From NCBI GenBank assembly GCA_015501595.1, contig JADNRX010000267.1, positions 1-64,000 of the forward strand: a DNA stretch of 64,000 nucleotides, in the 5' to 3' direction. Below the pieces are notes generated by a model. It was not told the origin of the DNA. It did not search any database and saw only the letters and a program-made list of their open reading frames with translations. Origin of the DNA: Hymenopellis radicata. Its lineage: Eukaryota > Basidiomycota > Agaricomycetes > Agaricales > Physalacriaceae. This document shows positions 11,347-22,353 of the stretch, in pieces (the stretch's first letter is position 1; each line of letters begins with the position of its first letter). A program made the position numbers and the translations under genes.

Positions 11347-12202
11347 GATTCTGAGATGTATCGTATCTGTATCTATATATGTAACTTGGTACACCGCACA
11401 CTTGGGGACGCGCTGCCAGACTGCAGCTGCCGTATCTTCACGGTCATTGGACACCACCTACAGAATGGTTCAACCCTCGTCACTAACTGTCCTAGTGCAT
11501 GTTTATTATGGTCGTTACCGTCTTTCCCTTGAGTTGCACGCATTAGTCTCCTTCATGATCCCTCGAATGCCTTCACGACCTTTCAAATGCCCCTCCAAGA
11601 TGTTTTGGAGGAAACTTGGAGTGCACCTACACCTTTCGACTACTCACGGCTTCATCTGTCTTCGTTTTGTTTGCAAGGATATTCCCGATTGAGGCTGCTT
11701 CAGTATCATCGAGCGCTCCTCTTCAGCGGTTCAAATAGTCGGCAAGAGGCTCAGATGCGCAGGGTGGTGGAATCGAAGACGGCAGTCACAGCTCAAAACT
11801 GTTCCGTTTGCTCAAGATATTCAAATCGAAGAAGCACATAGTGATTTCCTGGCTGCATGGTTCATCGCTGCACGCAATGAAACGCTTCCGTTGTTTTTGT
11901 TATTGTGGTGTTGCTGTGCTGCTGAAAGATCAGGAGGACGTGTTCTGAAAGGGGTCTGCAAAGAAAATATTCAACACTACGAAAAGCATAAGCGCACGAA
12001 ACAAAATAAAATTCCAGCATGTCATCCATACACATTCACAGAATTCGAACACAGACACGATAAGTAAGTACCTAGAGGCTAACCTGTCCCAAAACTAACT
12101 ATCTATCACAACATTCATTAGTTGAGCGGTATATCAGTGATCGCGGGACTTTCTGGGCAGCGCATGTCAGCGTCATGAAAAAAATACCTATAGAAGGGAG
12201 GT
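11347..12202. other. Convergent 3' intergenic region, no gene recognised
   Basis: Lies between the 3' ends of the phosphatase (+) and the BAR protein (-). It should hold both 3' untranslated regions. I see no splice-supported coding frame. Confidence 0.4.
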
Positions 12203-13343
12203 TCACCTGTACTCGCCCTCAGCAGCAACGCTAAGCTCTTCAATTTCACCTTGAACGCCGGAAAGAGCCTCGGCGGCAGTCGCGAAGAACATGAGCTGTG
12301 CCTTGGCGAGCTCATTGAGGTTCTTGAGGGGTTCGGGCTAGATGGAGGGTCAACAACTTAGAGGGATGACAAGAAAGACGGGGGGCTCACGTTCTCCAAA
12401 ACAGTCTTCATAAGGGTAATCGCAACTTCAGTCTTCTGAACGAGATCGTCCTCGGCGTTCTCAACCTCAAGCCGGGCGTGCTCCTGCTTGGCGGGGCCCG
12501 CATTCTTAAGACTACACCACATCCAATATAAGCAAATATATACACGGCGTGAGCATCACGTACGTCTGCTTAGCAGCATCAAGCTCGAGACGGGAGCTCT
12601 TGACAGCCTGCCTGGCCTTCATCGCGACGCCCAAGCTGGTGGTGAGCGTCGTCTGCCAGCCTTGCAAGAAGCCTTGCTGGATGCGCGCATCTTGCTCGAT
12701 ACGAGCCTCGGCGATCTTGTCCCAGCCCGTAGCGTACTCTGTGAACGCCTTCCCGAGCCTGTCGCCAGGAGGTAGCAGCGTGGCGGCGCTGTGGGAGGCG
12801 CGGGTAAGGGCGTGCGGGAGCGTCTTGTGCACCGGAATCGGGGCTTCACGCTGCTTCTGCGCTGGGGGCGTTGTCGGGGGACTCTGTGACGAGGACGGCA
12901 TGTGCGAGGCGAGATTTTGAAAACCGGCGCCGATGGTGGTCGACAGCTCCGCAAGGGACTCCTGCACCTGCACAGGATAGTCGTACGATTCGGACGAGTA
13001 GACATTGGTGATCCTAATTAATAGCAAGCTGTTGAACGACAGGCTGCATGGAGCCAGCAACGCAACGTACTTTAGCATAGCAATGTGCGCATTGCGCAGC
13101 GCATCCACGCGGTTCTCGAGATCCTTGTATTCTGCGAGACGATGAGAACATTGTAAAAAAGACAGTAGAAAAGACGGATAAAACTTGCCTTGCGGCAGCT
13201 CCGTAATCTCGTCGGGTGCGACCTGTCCTAGCCGCTCGCGCGTCGCCTGCACGCTGGAATTGAAAGCCTTTCGCCAACTTGTTGGCGCTCTGGCCAAAGT
13301 TGATTGTGCTCAGCGACGACTGCAGCTTTGTCCAGCCGTCCAT
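12203..13343 (-). CDS. BAR-domain protein, GVP36-like
   Basis: Yeast Gvp36 is a BAR-domain protein of Golgi and endosomal membranes, and this protein has the same character. It starts M-D-G-W-T-K-L-Q (ATG 13341-13343), with an amphipathic N-terminus followed by a long charged helical region, a Pro/Ser linker at about 12840-12910, and more coiled helices to the TGA at 12203-12205. Exons join in frame at four introns. The first one has a GC donor (G|GCAAGT near 13190) and a normal AG end. In exon 1 one T too many (plus-strand A-run 13263-13265) breaks the frame, while the rest reads cleanly. It converges on the phosphatase gene. Membrane-curvature binding is inferred from family. Confidence 0.78.
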
Positions 13344-14519
13344 GTTGTGTAAATGCTGAGTTGAATGGGAGGGAGAGGGTGAGAGCCGAGCGGGCCCAGA
13401 TGCCCTCGAACGTGATGCTCGCGTGGCTAGTGTACCGCCACGAGACTGCTCAGACGGTGACTGGTGTGTATTCGAAGCGCCGTCTCCACCGGCTGAGAAC
13501 CTTAACAATTCCTTGTATTTCTTTCAAATGCTATAGAAGTAACGCTTTCGTTGTTTCTACGCAATGAACATCGCAGCATTTGATACACAGGAAATTCTCA
13601 CATTGCTTCTTTGAAGCTGGACAACTCTCTCTCTTTTCCCAACCTGAAAAAACTTGAAAAGCACGCCATCTCCACAAACATAGGTCATACGTCGGGGTTA
13701 AACGGAGTTTATGCAAGGGCAATCGGTGAGTGAGCGCACTTCCTCCACCTACTAATCACAGCACTCACACATCTCCACCTCACTCATGTCGTAAGTGAGA
13801 TGTCGCGTTGAGATTACTCGTCGTTGAGTAATCTCAATATTGTGAGTTCTCATCCTGCGTCTGCGCGCGTCTTCGGCGCTCATCATTTCTTAGCAGCGTC
13901 AGCGGCGCTCTATCCCTTTCTCTCATCGCGTCTTCGGCGCTCTTTTCCTCTCGCGTCTGGGGCGCGTTCCCTGTACGTCCACGGCGTACTTCATGACTGT
14001 GTTCTTCCTGACCTCTTTCAGGTATATCACCTGGCTCGACGGTAAGAGATGCTTGGCCAGGGTCTTCTTTCGTGCTCTGCTTGGAGTAGCTCTAACCGTC
14101 GAGCCTAGTTCATTCATCGCTGTTAACCCACCCATCAATCTCTCTTCTTTACCTCTTCTTACGTTTCGTATCTCGTACGTTTCCTGTTCTTTCATCTATC
14201 ATTTCTTTTGGTCTGTTTTACTACTGTACAACTACCTCGTTATTACTTCTTGCGTTCGATTGTTTTCTCCTACCCTTGTACTTACTACGAGTCCGTCACA
14301 ATTCATTGGTATTTGGAGCCCCGGGAGTTCTGGGGGGCTGCCCCTGGCTATACGTGCGGTTCGAACGAACCGATTGAACTACAACAGACTAGTTTCCATT
14401 GAGTTGAGGGTAAAAAATGTTGATATTGGTACACCGAATTCCGCGAATGAATCAGGCCTCCTTTCACTCACACCTGATGATACTTTTCGTGGTACTGACT
14501 TGTATAGGAGCCGCAGCCG
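13344..14519. other. Repeat-like intergenic stretch, possible LTR remnant
   Basis: Pyrimidine-rich DNA with recurring GCGTCTTCGGCGCTC units (13865-13965) and a hairpin TGAGATTACT/AGTAATCTCA (13808-13835). At 14303 the motif TTGGTATTTGGAGCC resembles the primer-binding region that follows a 5' LTR in Ty3/gypsy elements, but no gag or pol frame follows. It could be a decayed solo LTR, though the evidence is weak. Confidence 0.3.
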
Positions 14520-16337
14520 CTAGCTAAACCATGAGCCAGATGAATGAGGAACCTCGAAAGATGCAGGAAAAGGGCATACCGGGGCCATAATATCGAACGT
14601 ACTAATGGGACTTTGCGCACCGTGACTGACCATGAATACTTCCAAGTCGTCTTCCGCAGTAGTCAGCTCCGGGGGCGGCTGTCGTGTTCTGCGAAGTTCG
14701 TGGCGCATATTAAGGGTCGCTAGCACCGAATTGGCATACACTATTATTTTGGCTGATCAGTGGGAAGTATGAGACTCGCAAGAGAGGAGCGTACGCTTCG
14801 CAATGGTGAAATGTAGCCCGAGGAATATGAGACTATTGTTCAAAGACAACCACTGCGTGTTACTGTTAGACGAGTTAACAATCATGGCGGTAGGCGGCTT
14901 ACGAAAATCAAAACAGTTATAGTCGTAACACTGTACATTGCGTCAGAACGATTAAATAAGAGCGGGGAAACGACTGTACCAGGTTATAGCACCTGTCTCT
15001 ATAGAGTACAAGATAAGCGAATCGATGACAGGCTCCAAGCTGAAGGAAAATATCAGCGTTCTGCCGTTCGGTTCGGGGAGATGAGGTTAAACAACCTAAC
15101 ACATTTGGAACGATTGGAAATGAATAACTTGAGGAAGGTTGCGGTTATGAGGATGTCGAGCGTCGATGACAATGCCAAACCGAGAGAGAACATCCACTAG
15201 CTCTAGGCCATGAGATCGGGAATCGGAAGAAGGCATAACGAAGCGTACGTTGTATCTATGTTTGACTGCTTCGAATGAACCAAGTCTGATCCTACGGTAT
15301 TGTTAGTTGTTAACAGCAAGCGAGCGAGTGTCGCTTACATCTGCGAAGCAGTGCCTAGACCGTGCGTTAAATGACATGACGAGTACCGAAGCTAAAACGC
15401 GCACCGAACGCAGATGCTACGATCAAGACTCTTATTTAGTTGCCGTGTTCTGTGAAACGGAGGGACACTTACCCATACGCGCAACAGCCAGAACTAGCTT
15501 TGAGATAGATGAGCATTCGATACTCGAGAACTGAGAACAGGGATGCTCACAATCGGCAAGACAAGCCACCAACGTCGATACGGAGATACTAGAACACAGG
15601 GGGTAAATTGCGCAGTACGAAACCACCAATGAAAGTCGTACGCCTGAATATCCTATGAGCGCAGAAGCTGGGCAAAGGTTCAGTGGAGTCCACATGGGAG
15701 GTGGGCGCACGATACACACCAGTGGGCAGAAAAAGTGCAGATAGACTGTCAAAGATAAATCGTAAAGGTGATGAAACATGGGTGGACGAATGTACGAACA
15801 GTCAGATAGACACCAATCTTGAGCGATTGTTTTAGTGTCGGGTGCACTGGAGACCTTACGGCATGTGCTCACCGGAATCGGTCTAAAATTTCCGGGTTAG
15901 CGAAGAAAAATCAAAGCTAAATTGCATACGTACGCAGGAATGAGGTCGAACTGATTGTCAGCCGACACCGTGTAGTTCTGCACGATGTAATTCCACAGCC
16001 CTGCCCATATGCAGGCGTCGTGAGCCAGACTGAGGGCCCTATCAGGTGCGCGACGCGTCAGAAATCTGCCAACATTCGAGCCGTGGCACCGACCAGAGTA
16101 TTCCAACCTGTCATGCCATTTAGCAAGCGCCGGAGGTTCAGTGAAATGGAAAGTACCAAAATCTTATGCCTCAACGCATCGTTGGGAAATGTTTTGAAAA
16201 AAATGATCGCCTGGAGAGTAACCATCCCAGAGAGACTAGGAAATTCAGCATGACTCCAAAGTACTGATCCCAGTGGACTCACAAAGACGCTAACAGAGCG
16301 CCAATAAGCAGGGCGCCCACTGTCTGTTCAACCCTCA
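14520..16337 (-). CDS. DUF6534-type multi-pass membrane protein
   Basis: Basidiomycete-specific family of seven-helix-like membrane proteins with unknown role. Starting at ATG 16335-16337 (M-R-V-E-Q-T-V-G-A-L-L-I-G), the first helix ends at a splice. The next exon carries V-T-L-Q-A-I-I-F-F-K-T-F-P, then one with H-D-A-C-I-W-A-G-L-W-N-Y-I-V-Q-N-Y, all family hallmarks. The C-terminal exon (14520-14741) contains the typical Y-A-N-S-V-L-A-T-L-N motif before the cytosolic tail. The exons between 14750 and 15890 are short and I could not join them confidently, so a break in the middle cannot be excluded. It sits in the same orientation as the F-box gene upstream. Confidence 0.6.
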
Positions 16338-16642
16338 TTATTACGGGGAGGGAGAAACAAACCCAGGTTGATATACGAAAACGAATGAGACATAATATAG
16401 GAGACGATATATTCATGAGAATCAGTGAACGGCGGTCCCTTACTTGCGTCGGCGAATGCCGGGATCTGCAGTAGAACGGTGGTCGTGTAAGCGCATAAAA
16501 TTTTTCACGGCGATTTCTTGACATCTAAATGGCGTTCGGCGGCTCTAAAAAATTGAGGCATTCATCTTGAGATGAAAACAATGCACCGTACCAAGTATCA
16601 AAGTTTTAGAGGCTAAGTGAGAGTTGCCAGGTCGAGCTTTGC

Positions 16643-18064
16643 TCAATCGTCTTCCATTGCGAGGGTGCCGCCTTCCATGAACTCGACGTACATATTATCA
16701 TAGTCCCGGTCCGCCGACAAGAACTGTACACCCTCTGGCTCTCCAATCCCCATCATGTCTTTCAACCTCAATTTGAATCTCTGCGCCGCTTCGCCAGAGT
16801 ATGCCGGTCGAGACAAAAAGGTGTCGCCCGAGTTGTGGGGTCGGCCACGATATATCTAAGACTCATAGATTCCGTGACCAAGCTGTTTAGCGCATTTCCC
16901 AATGGGCGAAGGCCCATTTCAAACTCGAGACCCTCCAGGCGCATAACAACATCTAGCTTTCGAAGACGCTGGCTGCGGTGTGTGGCCCGCTTGATCGCCT
17001 CCAACCACATACGTGTGGCCATCACGCCAGGGAACGATAGCACTAGATGCGGAACATTGAGAATGGCCCTCACTATGGGGTCGATTGTGTAGCCTAACAG
17101 TAAATAATGTCAGAGTGCATAGTTAGAAACAGACAGCAGGAAAACTCACCATCAACAAGAAAAAACGGCGGCGATATGAACAAGACTGTCAATTGATCAC
17201 CGAAGTAGCTTATAGTGTCTTTGATCGCAGGCCAATCCGGGTTGGGCCATGCATATCCGTTCCTATCTGTGATCACGAACAAGCGACGAAGACTCTTGCG
17301 AAGGGAGAGATACCCAGATGGTATCAAGTAGAAGAAGGGATGGTCCCGATCTGTGAGCGTGAGCTCAGTAACGCTGGGACCTGCCAGCGGGTCGACGGCA
17401 CCAAGGCTGGGAATAGAAGACGACGCAGTCTCCGCATCGTCGAATAACCCTACGTGCATCAACTCCAGTGACGTGAGATGAGGACATGCAGATATGAAGC
17501 GGGATAATCGTGTCGCGGGGGTGCTACCAGCCCAGCATGAGCGATACACGGCAAGCTTCGTCAAGGACGCCGGGGACGATATAACGCTAGGGACGACAGC
17601 ATCGGCTGCAACCAATGGGGAAGCATCGAGGCCCTCGAGGGACACTTCGCGCACATTTGGCAGACGAAGGGCAAGCTCTGGGATCAGTGCAGACAATGCC
17701 GGGCCCTCTCCTGGAATCCGGGAATGATGAGGCTGGGGCGGCGCAGGTATCCGCACACGGATAAGCCGTCGACCGTCTTCGTCTACAGGGGAGTCTTCTC
17801 GAGGTGCGACGGATTCAAATTTGTATGCAACGGCGCACACGAATCTGCCTGTGTCGTACGCCACGAGGAGATCATGAAGCAGACACGAGTTGTCGGTGAG
17901 ATGACCGTTGAGGGTTCGTATGAGGACACTGCGGTATATATACGAGCGACAATGCTCCCCGAACACTGGGGAAGTACCAGGAGTTTTAACAAAGAGGATT
18001 TGTCGGTAGAGAGATTGTCAACGATGCTGTCGATGAGCTCTTGGGGCAATCCGTGCACAGGCAT
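16643..18064 (-). CDS. F-box-like protein with leucine-rich C-terminal part
   Basis: Probable substrate adaptor of an SCF ubiquitin ligase. The N-terminus from ATG 18062-18064 (M-P-V-H-G-L-P-Q-E-L-I-D-S-I-V-D) is an F-box-like helix, followed by a long LRR-like region with alternating Leu. One intron (about 17096-17150) joins V-D-G to Y-T-I-D-P. Two frame breaks occur, each one base short in a run: the T-run at 17984-17987 and the G-run at 16837-16840 (plus-strand view). With both corrected, the acidic tail ends at the TGA 16643-16645. Large F-box families of this type are common in basidiomycetes. Confidence 0.72.
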
Positions 18065-18698
18065 CGAGATGTAGCTTTGATGACTGGGTATCGCTAGGTG
18101 TAAGTTAAGACAAAGGATACTAGGAAAAGAGGCTACAAACCTGTCAGCACTGAGCGCACGGAGACAAAGTGGACCAAGAGTGGACGTTAATACGAATTCG
18201 CACTAGCGTGGGAATTATGCGGCAGCACTAAATAATAAATTCTGGAGGGCGTGTCATTCAGCGTCCCTAGGGCTACTTTAGTAGTGGTAGGAACGACTGT
18301 CTTCATACACCTCACTCAGTCGGGTTTCGAGACTATACTTTGCCCCGCGTTCCCTCACGGTGCCGTGCTTACCTGTCGCCTCTGCGCCTCCACCCTGACG
18401 CGCGCGCGAGGCCTCACCGGTAGGACACAGTTCGGCACTTCGATGCATACAGAAAGCAGAATATACCACTCTGACACTCGGTTAGTAGAAGACAAAAATG
18501 ATGCATGTGCAAAATTACTTGACATTTTTGCCGACATAGAATGGGCGCCCGCCTTTATTCAACGCAGAAACAGTCAAGCATCTTGCACCCCCACAAGATC
18601 TCTGGTGGCGACGCCAGCAGATGAGTTGATAGAGTTTCAGAAGAAGCATCAAGTATACAGTGTACGAAACAAAAGGACGATGACAACCGCAAGAAAAA
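18065..18698. other. Intergenic between F-box and PPCDC genes, nothing recognised
   Basis: Should hold the promoter of the F-box gene and the 3' end of the PPCDC transcript. A plus-strand frame from 18251 is open for 163 codons, but it partly overlaps the PPCDC end and has no family features. Confidence 0.35.
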
Positions 18699-19600
18699 TC
18701 AAGAGAGTACCAGCGTCGATATTCTCTTTAATTCAAACTTGAGAACCACTATACTGACAATATCGCGCCATTCGGTCATAGCACCCATCCCTAAAGAAAC
18801 GAGTTAATTAGCTGGCATGGGCAAGTGGCGGTAAACTCGTACCAACGTCCCCACAGGCAAGTCCTTTACCAATAGGACCAACGACGTTATACTTTACCAC
18901 ATCCCGAACGATGCGCAGATGCTCGGCCGTGAGGGGGTGCTCATACATTAAAGTATTCATCGCAGGGAAAATATAGGTTGGGGTAGTAGGCGCTAAAGCC
19001 CGTAGCAGTGAAGTCTGATGTCGTTGGTCAGCGTAGCTCAAGTAACCATCCCCGTCGTGAAGCGTACCACCAGATTATCACAAAGGCCATGAGCGATCTT
19101 GGATAGGGTGTTGGCAGAGCAGGGCGCTACTAGGACAACGTCCGCCCATCGCCTCAGTTCGATGTGCAGTATCGGGTCACCGATATTGAACGAGTCCTTT
19201 TTGCGACGGATCAATGACGGACAGTCTCAGAGGCGTGATACCGTACAGTCCACTCGTCCTTGTCGGTCCATACCCTAGACCCAGCGGCTTCGATGTCCGA
19301 CGGTTTGAAGAACGCCAGAGAGGCGGCAGTAGACACCACCTCAACTTTCACTTTGTCATGCTGTCAAGAAGACGTGAAACGACAGACCAGCGGAAAATGA
19401 TATTAACAAACGTGGAGGAGCTCTTGGACAATAAGCGGCGCCTTGACCGATGCCACGCTGCCTGTTGTGAGAAGAAGGACATGCAGGAAGCCTTCTGTTC
19501 GTTGGTCCTGAGCAACAAACATAATATGTTGGATCGCAACCAAATCGCAAGGTGATCGGCCTTGTGATCGGCCGTTGGTCTCTTGATCTCTTTTAGGCAC
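18699..19600 (-). CDS. Phosphopantothenoylcysteine decarboxylase (coenzyme A synthesis; Cab3/Sis2 flavoprotein family)
   Basis: FMN-dependent decarboxylation of 4'-phospho-N-pantothenoylcysteine to 4'-phosphopantetheine. The N-terminal flavin-binding strand reads L-L-L-T-T-G-S-V-A-S-V-K-A-P. The next exon (19236-19358) has V-K-V-E-V-V-S-T, followed by A-D-V-V-L-V-A-P-C-S-A-N-T. The catalytic P-A-M-N motif (F-P-A-M-N-T-L-M) follows, then A-C-G-D-V-G joined across an intron to G-A-M-T-E-W. Five exons join in frame without breaks, and stop TGA is at 18699-18701. The start could be ATG 19598-19600 or one further inside. The gene shares a roughly 250-bp divergent promoter with the cupredoxin gene. 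Confidence 0.85.
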
Positions 19601-19854
19601 TCAGGGCCAGATAGCGACGGCATCCCGGCAGGCTAGAAAGTCCTTATGGGTGATCCCGACCATCACGAGAGTCTTTTACCCTTTCTTCCTCCCCTCATCT
19701 CCCTCTCTTCTTTTCTTTGCAGAGCAGCGTACGTGCCCTTCTCCGGGAGCTTGAGCCATTTTTTATTGACGACGTGTACAGGCTCTTCTGACCTCCGGTA
19801 GTCCTAACGTTCTTTCATCACCTTCACACTTCGTTCCCTATCTGTACTTGCACA
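19601..19854. promoter_or_regulatory. Divergent promoter between PPCDC and cupredoxin genes
   Basis: A 254-bp gap between two divergent start codons. It contains a strong pyrimidine tract (19680-19722) that ends TTTGCAG, which could also be the 3' splice site of a 5'-leader intron of the cupredoxin gene. No clear TATA box. Confidence 0.4.
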
Positions 19855-20740
19855 ATGCGTTTCACCGCTATTCTCGCTCTCACTGCGTCTCTCGCCGCCG
19901 CCGCGGATATCACAGTTCTCGTTGGCGAAAACGCTGGACTCACATTCAACCCCACATCGTTCGTGCGGTCTCCTCTTTGACGCTTTTTGCTCCCGGTTGA
20001 ATTATGCGCAGTGTCACAGCAGCTGTCGGCGATGTCATCAATTTTGAATTGTGAGTTTTTTTGCCTCTTTTCGTGTTTATCGCATGCTCATCTAGTCATT
20101 TATTAGTGTTGCTAAGAACCACGTACGCTGCTCTCTTCAGGATTAACCTCGTATCCATCTCATGTCTCCCTGCAGACCTTGACCCAGTCTACCTTCGCGG
20201 CGCCATGCGTGAAGATGTAAGGTAGCCCGCTGCCCCCTTCAGAATATCCCTCTGAGTTTCATCATAGGACTACCCGTCGGCTGGCATTGACTCTGGCTAT
20301 GTACCAGTAGCCGCGAATGCGACAGAGCACCCCGTTTGGAGTTTGACGGTCAACAACGCCACTGCTCCTCTCTGGTTCTACTGCGCTCAAACTGGGTGAG
20401 ATTGATGAATTTTCCAACAATTCGGTTCCTAACATTTTGCCAGTCACTGTGCCAAGGGAATGGTCTTCGCCATTAATCCATCGGCAGCGAAGACTTTTGC
20501 GGCGTTCCAGGTGGGTGTCTGTGTCACGCGATGACCGGCGCACAATTTAAAGTTTAATATCAGGCTGCTGCTATGGGCGGTTCGACGACGGGTACCACGG
20601 GCAGCACATCAGGCGCAGGTGCTTCTGCGACGGGCAGCACTACCGCTGGTGCCGCTTCTCCGACGAGTGGTGCTGCATCCCTCAGCGCCAGGTCGGTGCT
20701 TATGCTGGCAGCTATCGGCGTCGTCGGGTTGCTTCTATAG
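19855..20740 (+). CDS. Secreted GPI-anchored cupredoxin (serine-rich extracellular protein)
   Basis: Extracellular blue-copper-type domain protein, a class common among wood-decay fungi. ATG 19855 opens a signal peptide (M-R-F-T-A-I-L-A-L-T). The cupredoxin fold is recognisable by D-V-I-N-F-E-F, the ligand His in A-K-N-H, and F-Y-C-A-Q-T-G-H-C-A-K-G-M carrying Cys, His and Met. A Ser/Thr/Gly linker and a hydrophobic C-terminus (L-M-L-A-A-I-G-V-V-G-L-L-L) indicate GPI anchoring. Six short introns, including those at 19978-20009, 20053-20105 and 20398-20444, all keep phase, so the gene looks intact. Stop TAG 20738-20740. Copper binding is inferred from the residues seen. Confidence 0.87.
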
Positions 20741-21009
20741 TTTGACACGGACTCCGGAGTGTATTTTTCCTTTCTCTACGGGTTTCGAGGGGGGTACAGG
20801 TATCTCAAGTTTGTACATATGGCTAGTCCAATGATTTGAAGATCCTGCTGGTCACTTGAGGGAGCAATATCATCAATCTGTCGCTATAGTTCCGTCAATG
20901 TTCGGAATCTGATGAAGAGTCAAGGTTACTCTCTGAGCTGCTATCTACTCATAACAGTATGTTTCTAGGACGACACGAAAAGAACTGCACGATTGGTATG
21001 AGTCATCAA

Positions 21010-22069
21010 CTAATGCTTCTGCTTAGCGAAGACATGGATATGTGCAAGGCCTGGAACACTTTGTAGTCTCTGCAAAACACGTTTAGCAGATGGTGACGAG
21101 AAGGAACCGAGCCTCACAGGGGGGTTCACAAACCACGCGGTCTCCCAGCCACTTTCTACCCATCTATTCTTGACGAACCTGTGTACCTCTTCACCGGCAC
21201 GTCTAACCAGAGCTTCTTCTTCGTCAGTACCTTTCTCCGAGACGACCATCTTGTCCAGCGTTACGCTCCAGTCCGAGAGAGCGGGAAGACATGCAGGTAA
21301 GGTGGATGGCGACGGAGGTGGCGAGGTATTGCCGGTGAATCCCCAGATGCCGTCCTGGGCAATACGCGGAGCAATGCGTTCATCGATGATATCGGGATGG
21401 AAGATAGGCACTCGTGTCCAGATTAGGGAGTGCTCGACTTCGGCGGGAACTGTAGGATATCATTTGGTGATTGTTACGGAAGAGGTGGGATGTACCGGTT
21501 GAGCCTTACCAGAGTAGGGCCAGTCGTTCATTATGATACTGATGTATTCCGACGGGGTGTCGGCTGTGAAGTATGGCGGCGCGTCAGCTGGCAAAGGTGG
21601 GAGTTGGCGAGGAATTGAAGGGTCTATGGAGGTGGGAACTCTAGGCGCAGCTGCTAAAACTTTCTTGTTGTCCAAAGCAGAAGGAAGAAGACATAGGGAG
21701 TCCGGTTTGCCCCATTGGAGGCGAAAGTTAACCAAGTAGTTCACTGAGCGATCGTTGATGTCTTCATAGACTGTATCTCGAGGACGACATACCAATTGAA
21801 CCATACTGGTTCTTGATGCTGTCTGACCATTCAAGGTAGCGTTTCTGAAGGGTCTTGTCGCGCTTTAGTAGACCGAGATCGCTGTCGATATTATTTAGTG
21901 ATAACTCAGGCACTGGGATAAGAAGGCAAACAAACCCAGAGTTGACAAAAGTCTTCATCTCATTCCAGGTAAATTTGCCGAGATAGTAGACGAGCATCTC
22001 TTCCTTCGTGGGCGGCCCCGTCCGCAGAGGGACCGAGCTTGTCGTCAACACCGGGCTTTCCAAGGTCAT
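21010..22069 (-). CDS. DUF3605-family protein
   Basis: Fungal protein family of unknown function. The diagnostic segment N-D-W-P-Y-S at 21520 joins through an intron (21455-21513) to V-E-H-S-L-I-W-T-R. The N-terminal exon (ATG 22067-22069) carries Y-Y-L-G-K-F-T-W-N-E. The C-terminus has the W-E-T-A-W-F-V-N-P region usual at the end of this family. Three exons, all in phase, no stop. It is divergent from the large amidohydrolase with a 284-bp gap. No membrane segment or signal peptide, so probably cytosolic. Confidence 0.8.
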
Positions 22070-22353
22070 GGCTTGAGATCAACTTGAATGACGCATGTGT
22101 TGTGCTCCAAAGCTTTGTTGTGAGTCATTCCCAATGCCTACCCAGGATTTCTTTAAGCCGCAGAGTCCAGCGTCCTTTATACAGAGCTGGGTAATTTGAA
22201 CATGGTATTTTGAAGGCAGGGAGGACGAGAATAATTTGAATAAATTGGAATATTTTGGATAAACAGCCGGCGGCAACGCGCGAACGCGTGCTCACGGCCC
22301 ATTCTAACGCACGATAAGCGTTTTGCTTACCGCCGTCGACGTCGCATACGACG
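22070..22353. promoter_or_regulatory. Divergent promoter between DUF3605 and amidohydrolase genes
   Basis: A 284-bp interval between two divergent start codons that must hold both promoters. GTTGTGAGTC and AT-rich segments are visible, but I recognise no defined factor site. Confidence 0.3.
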
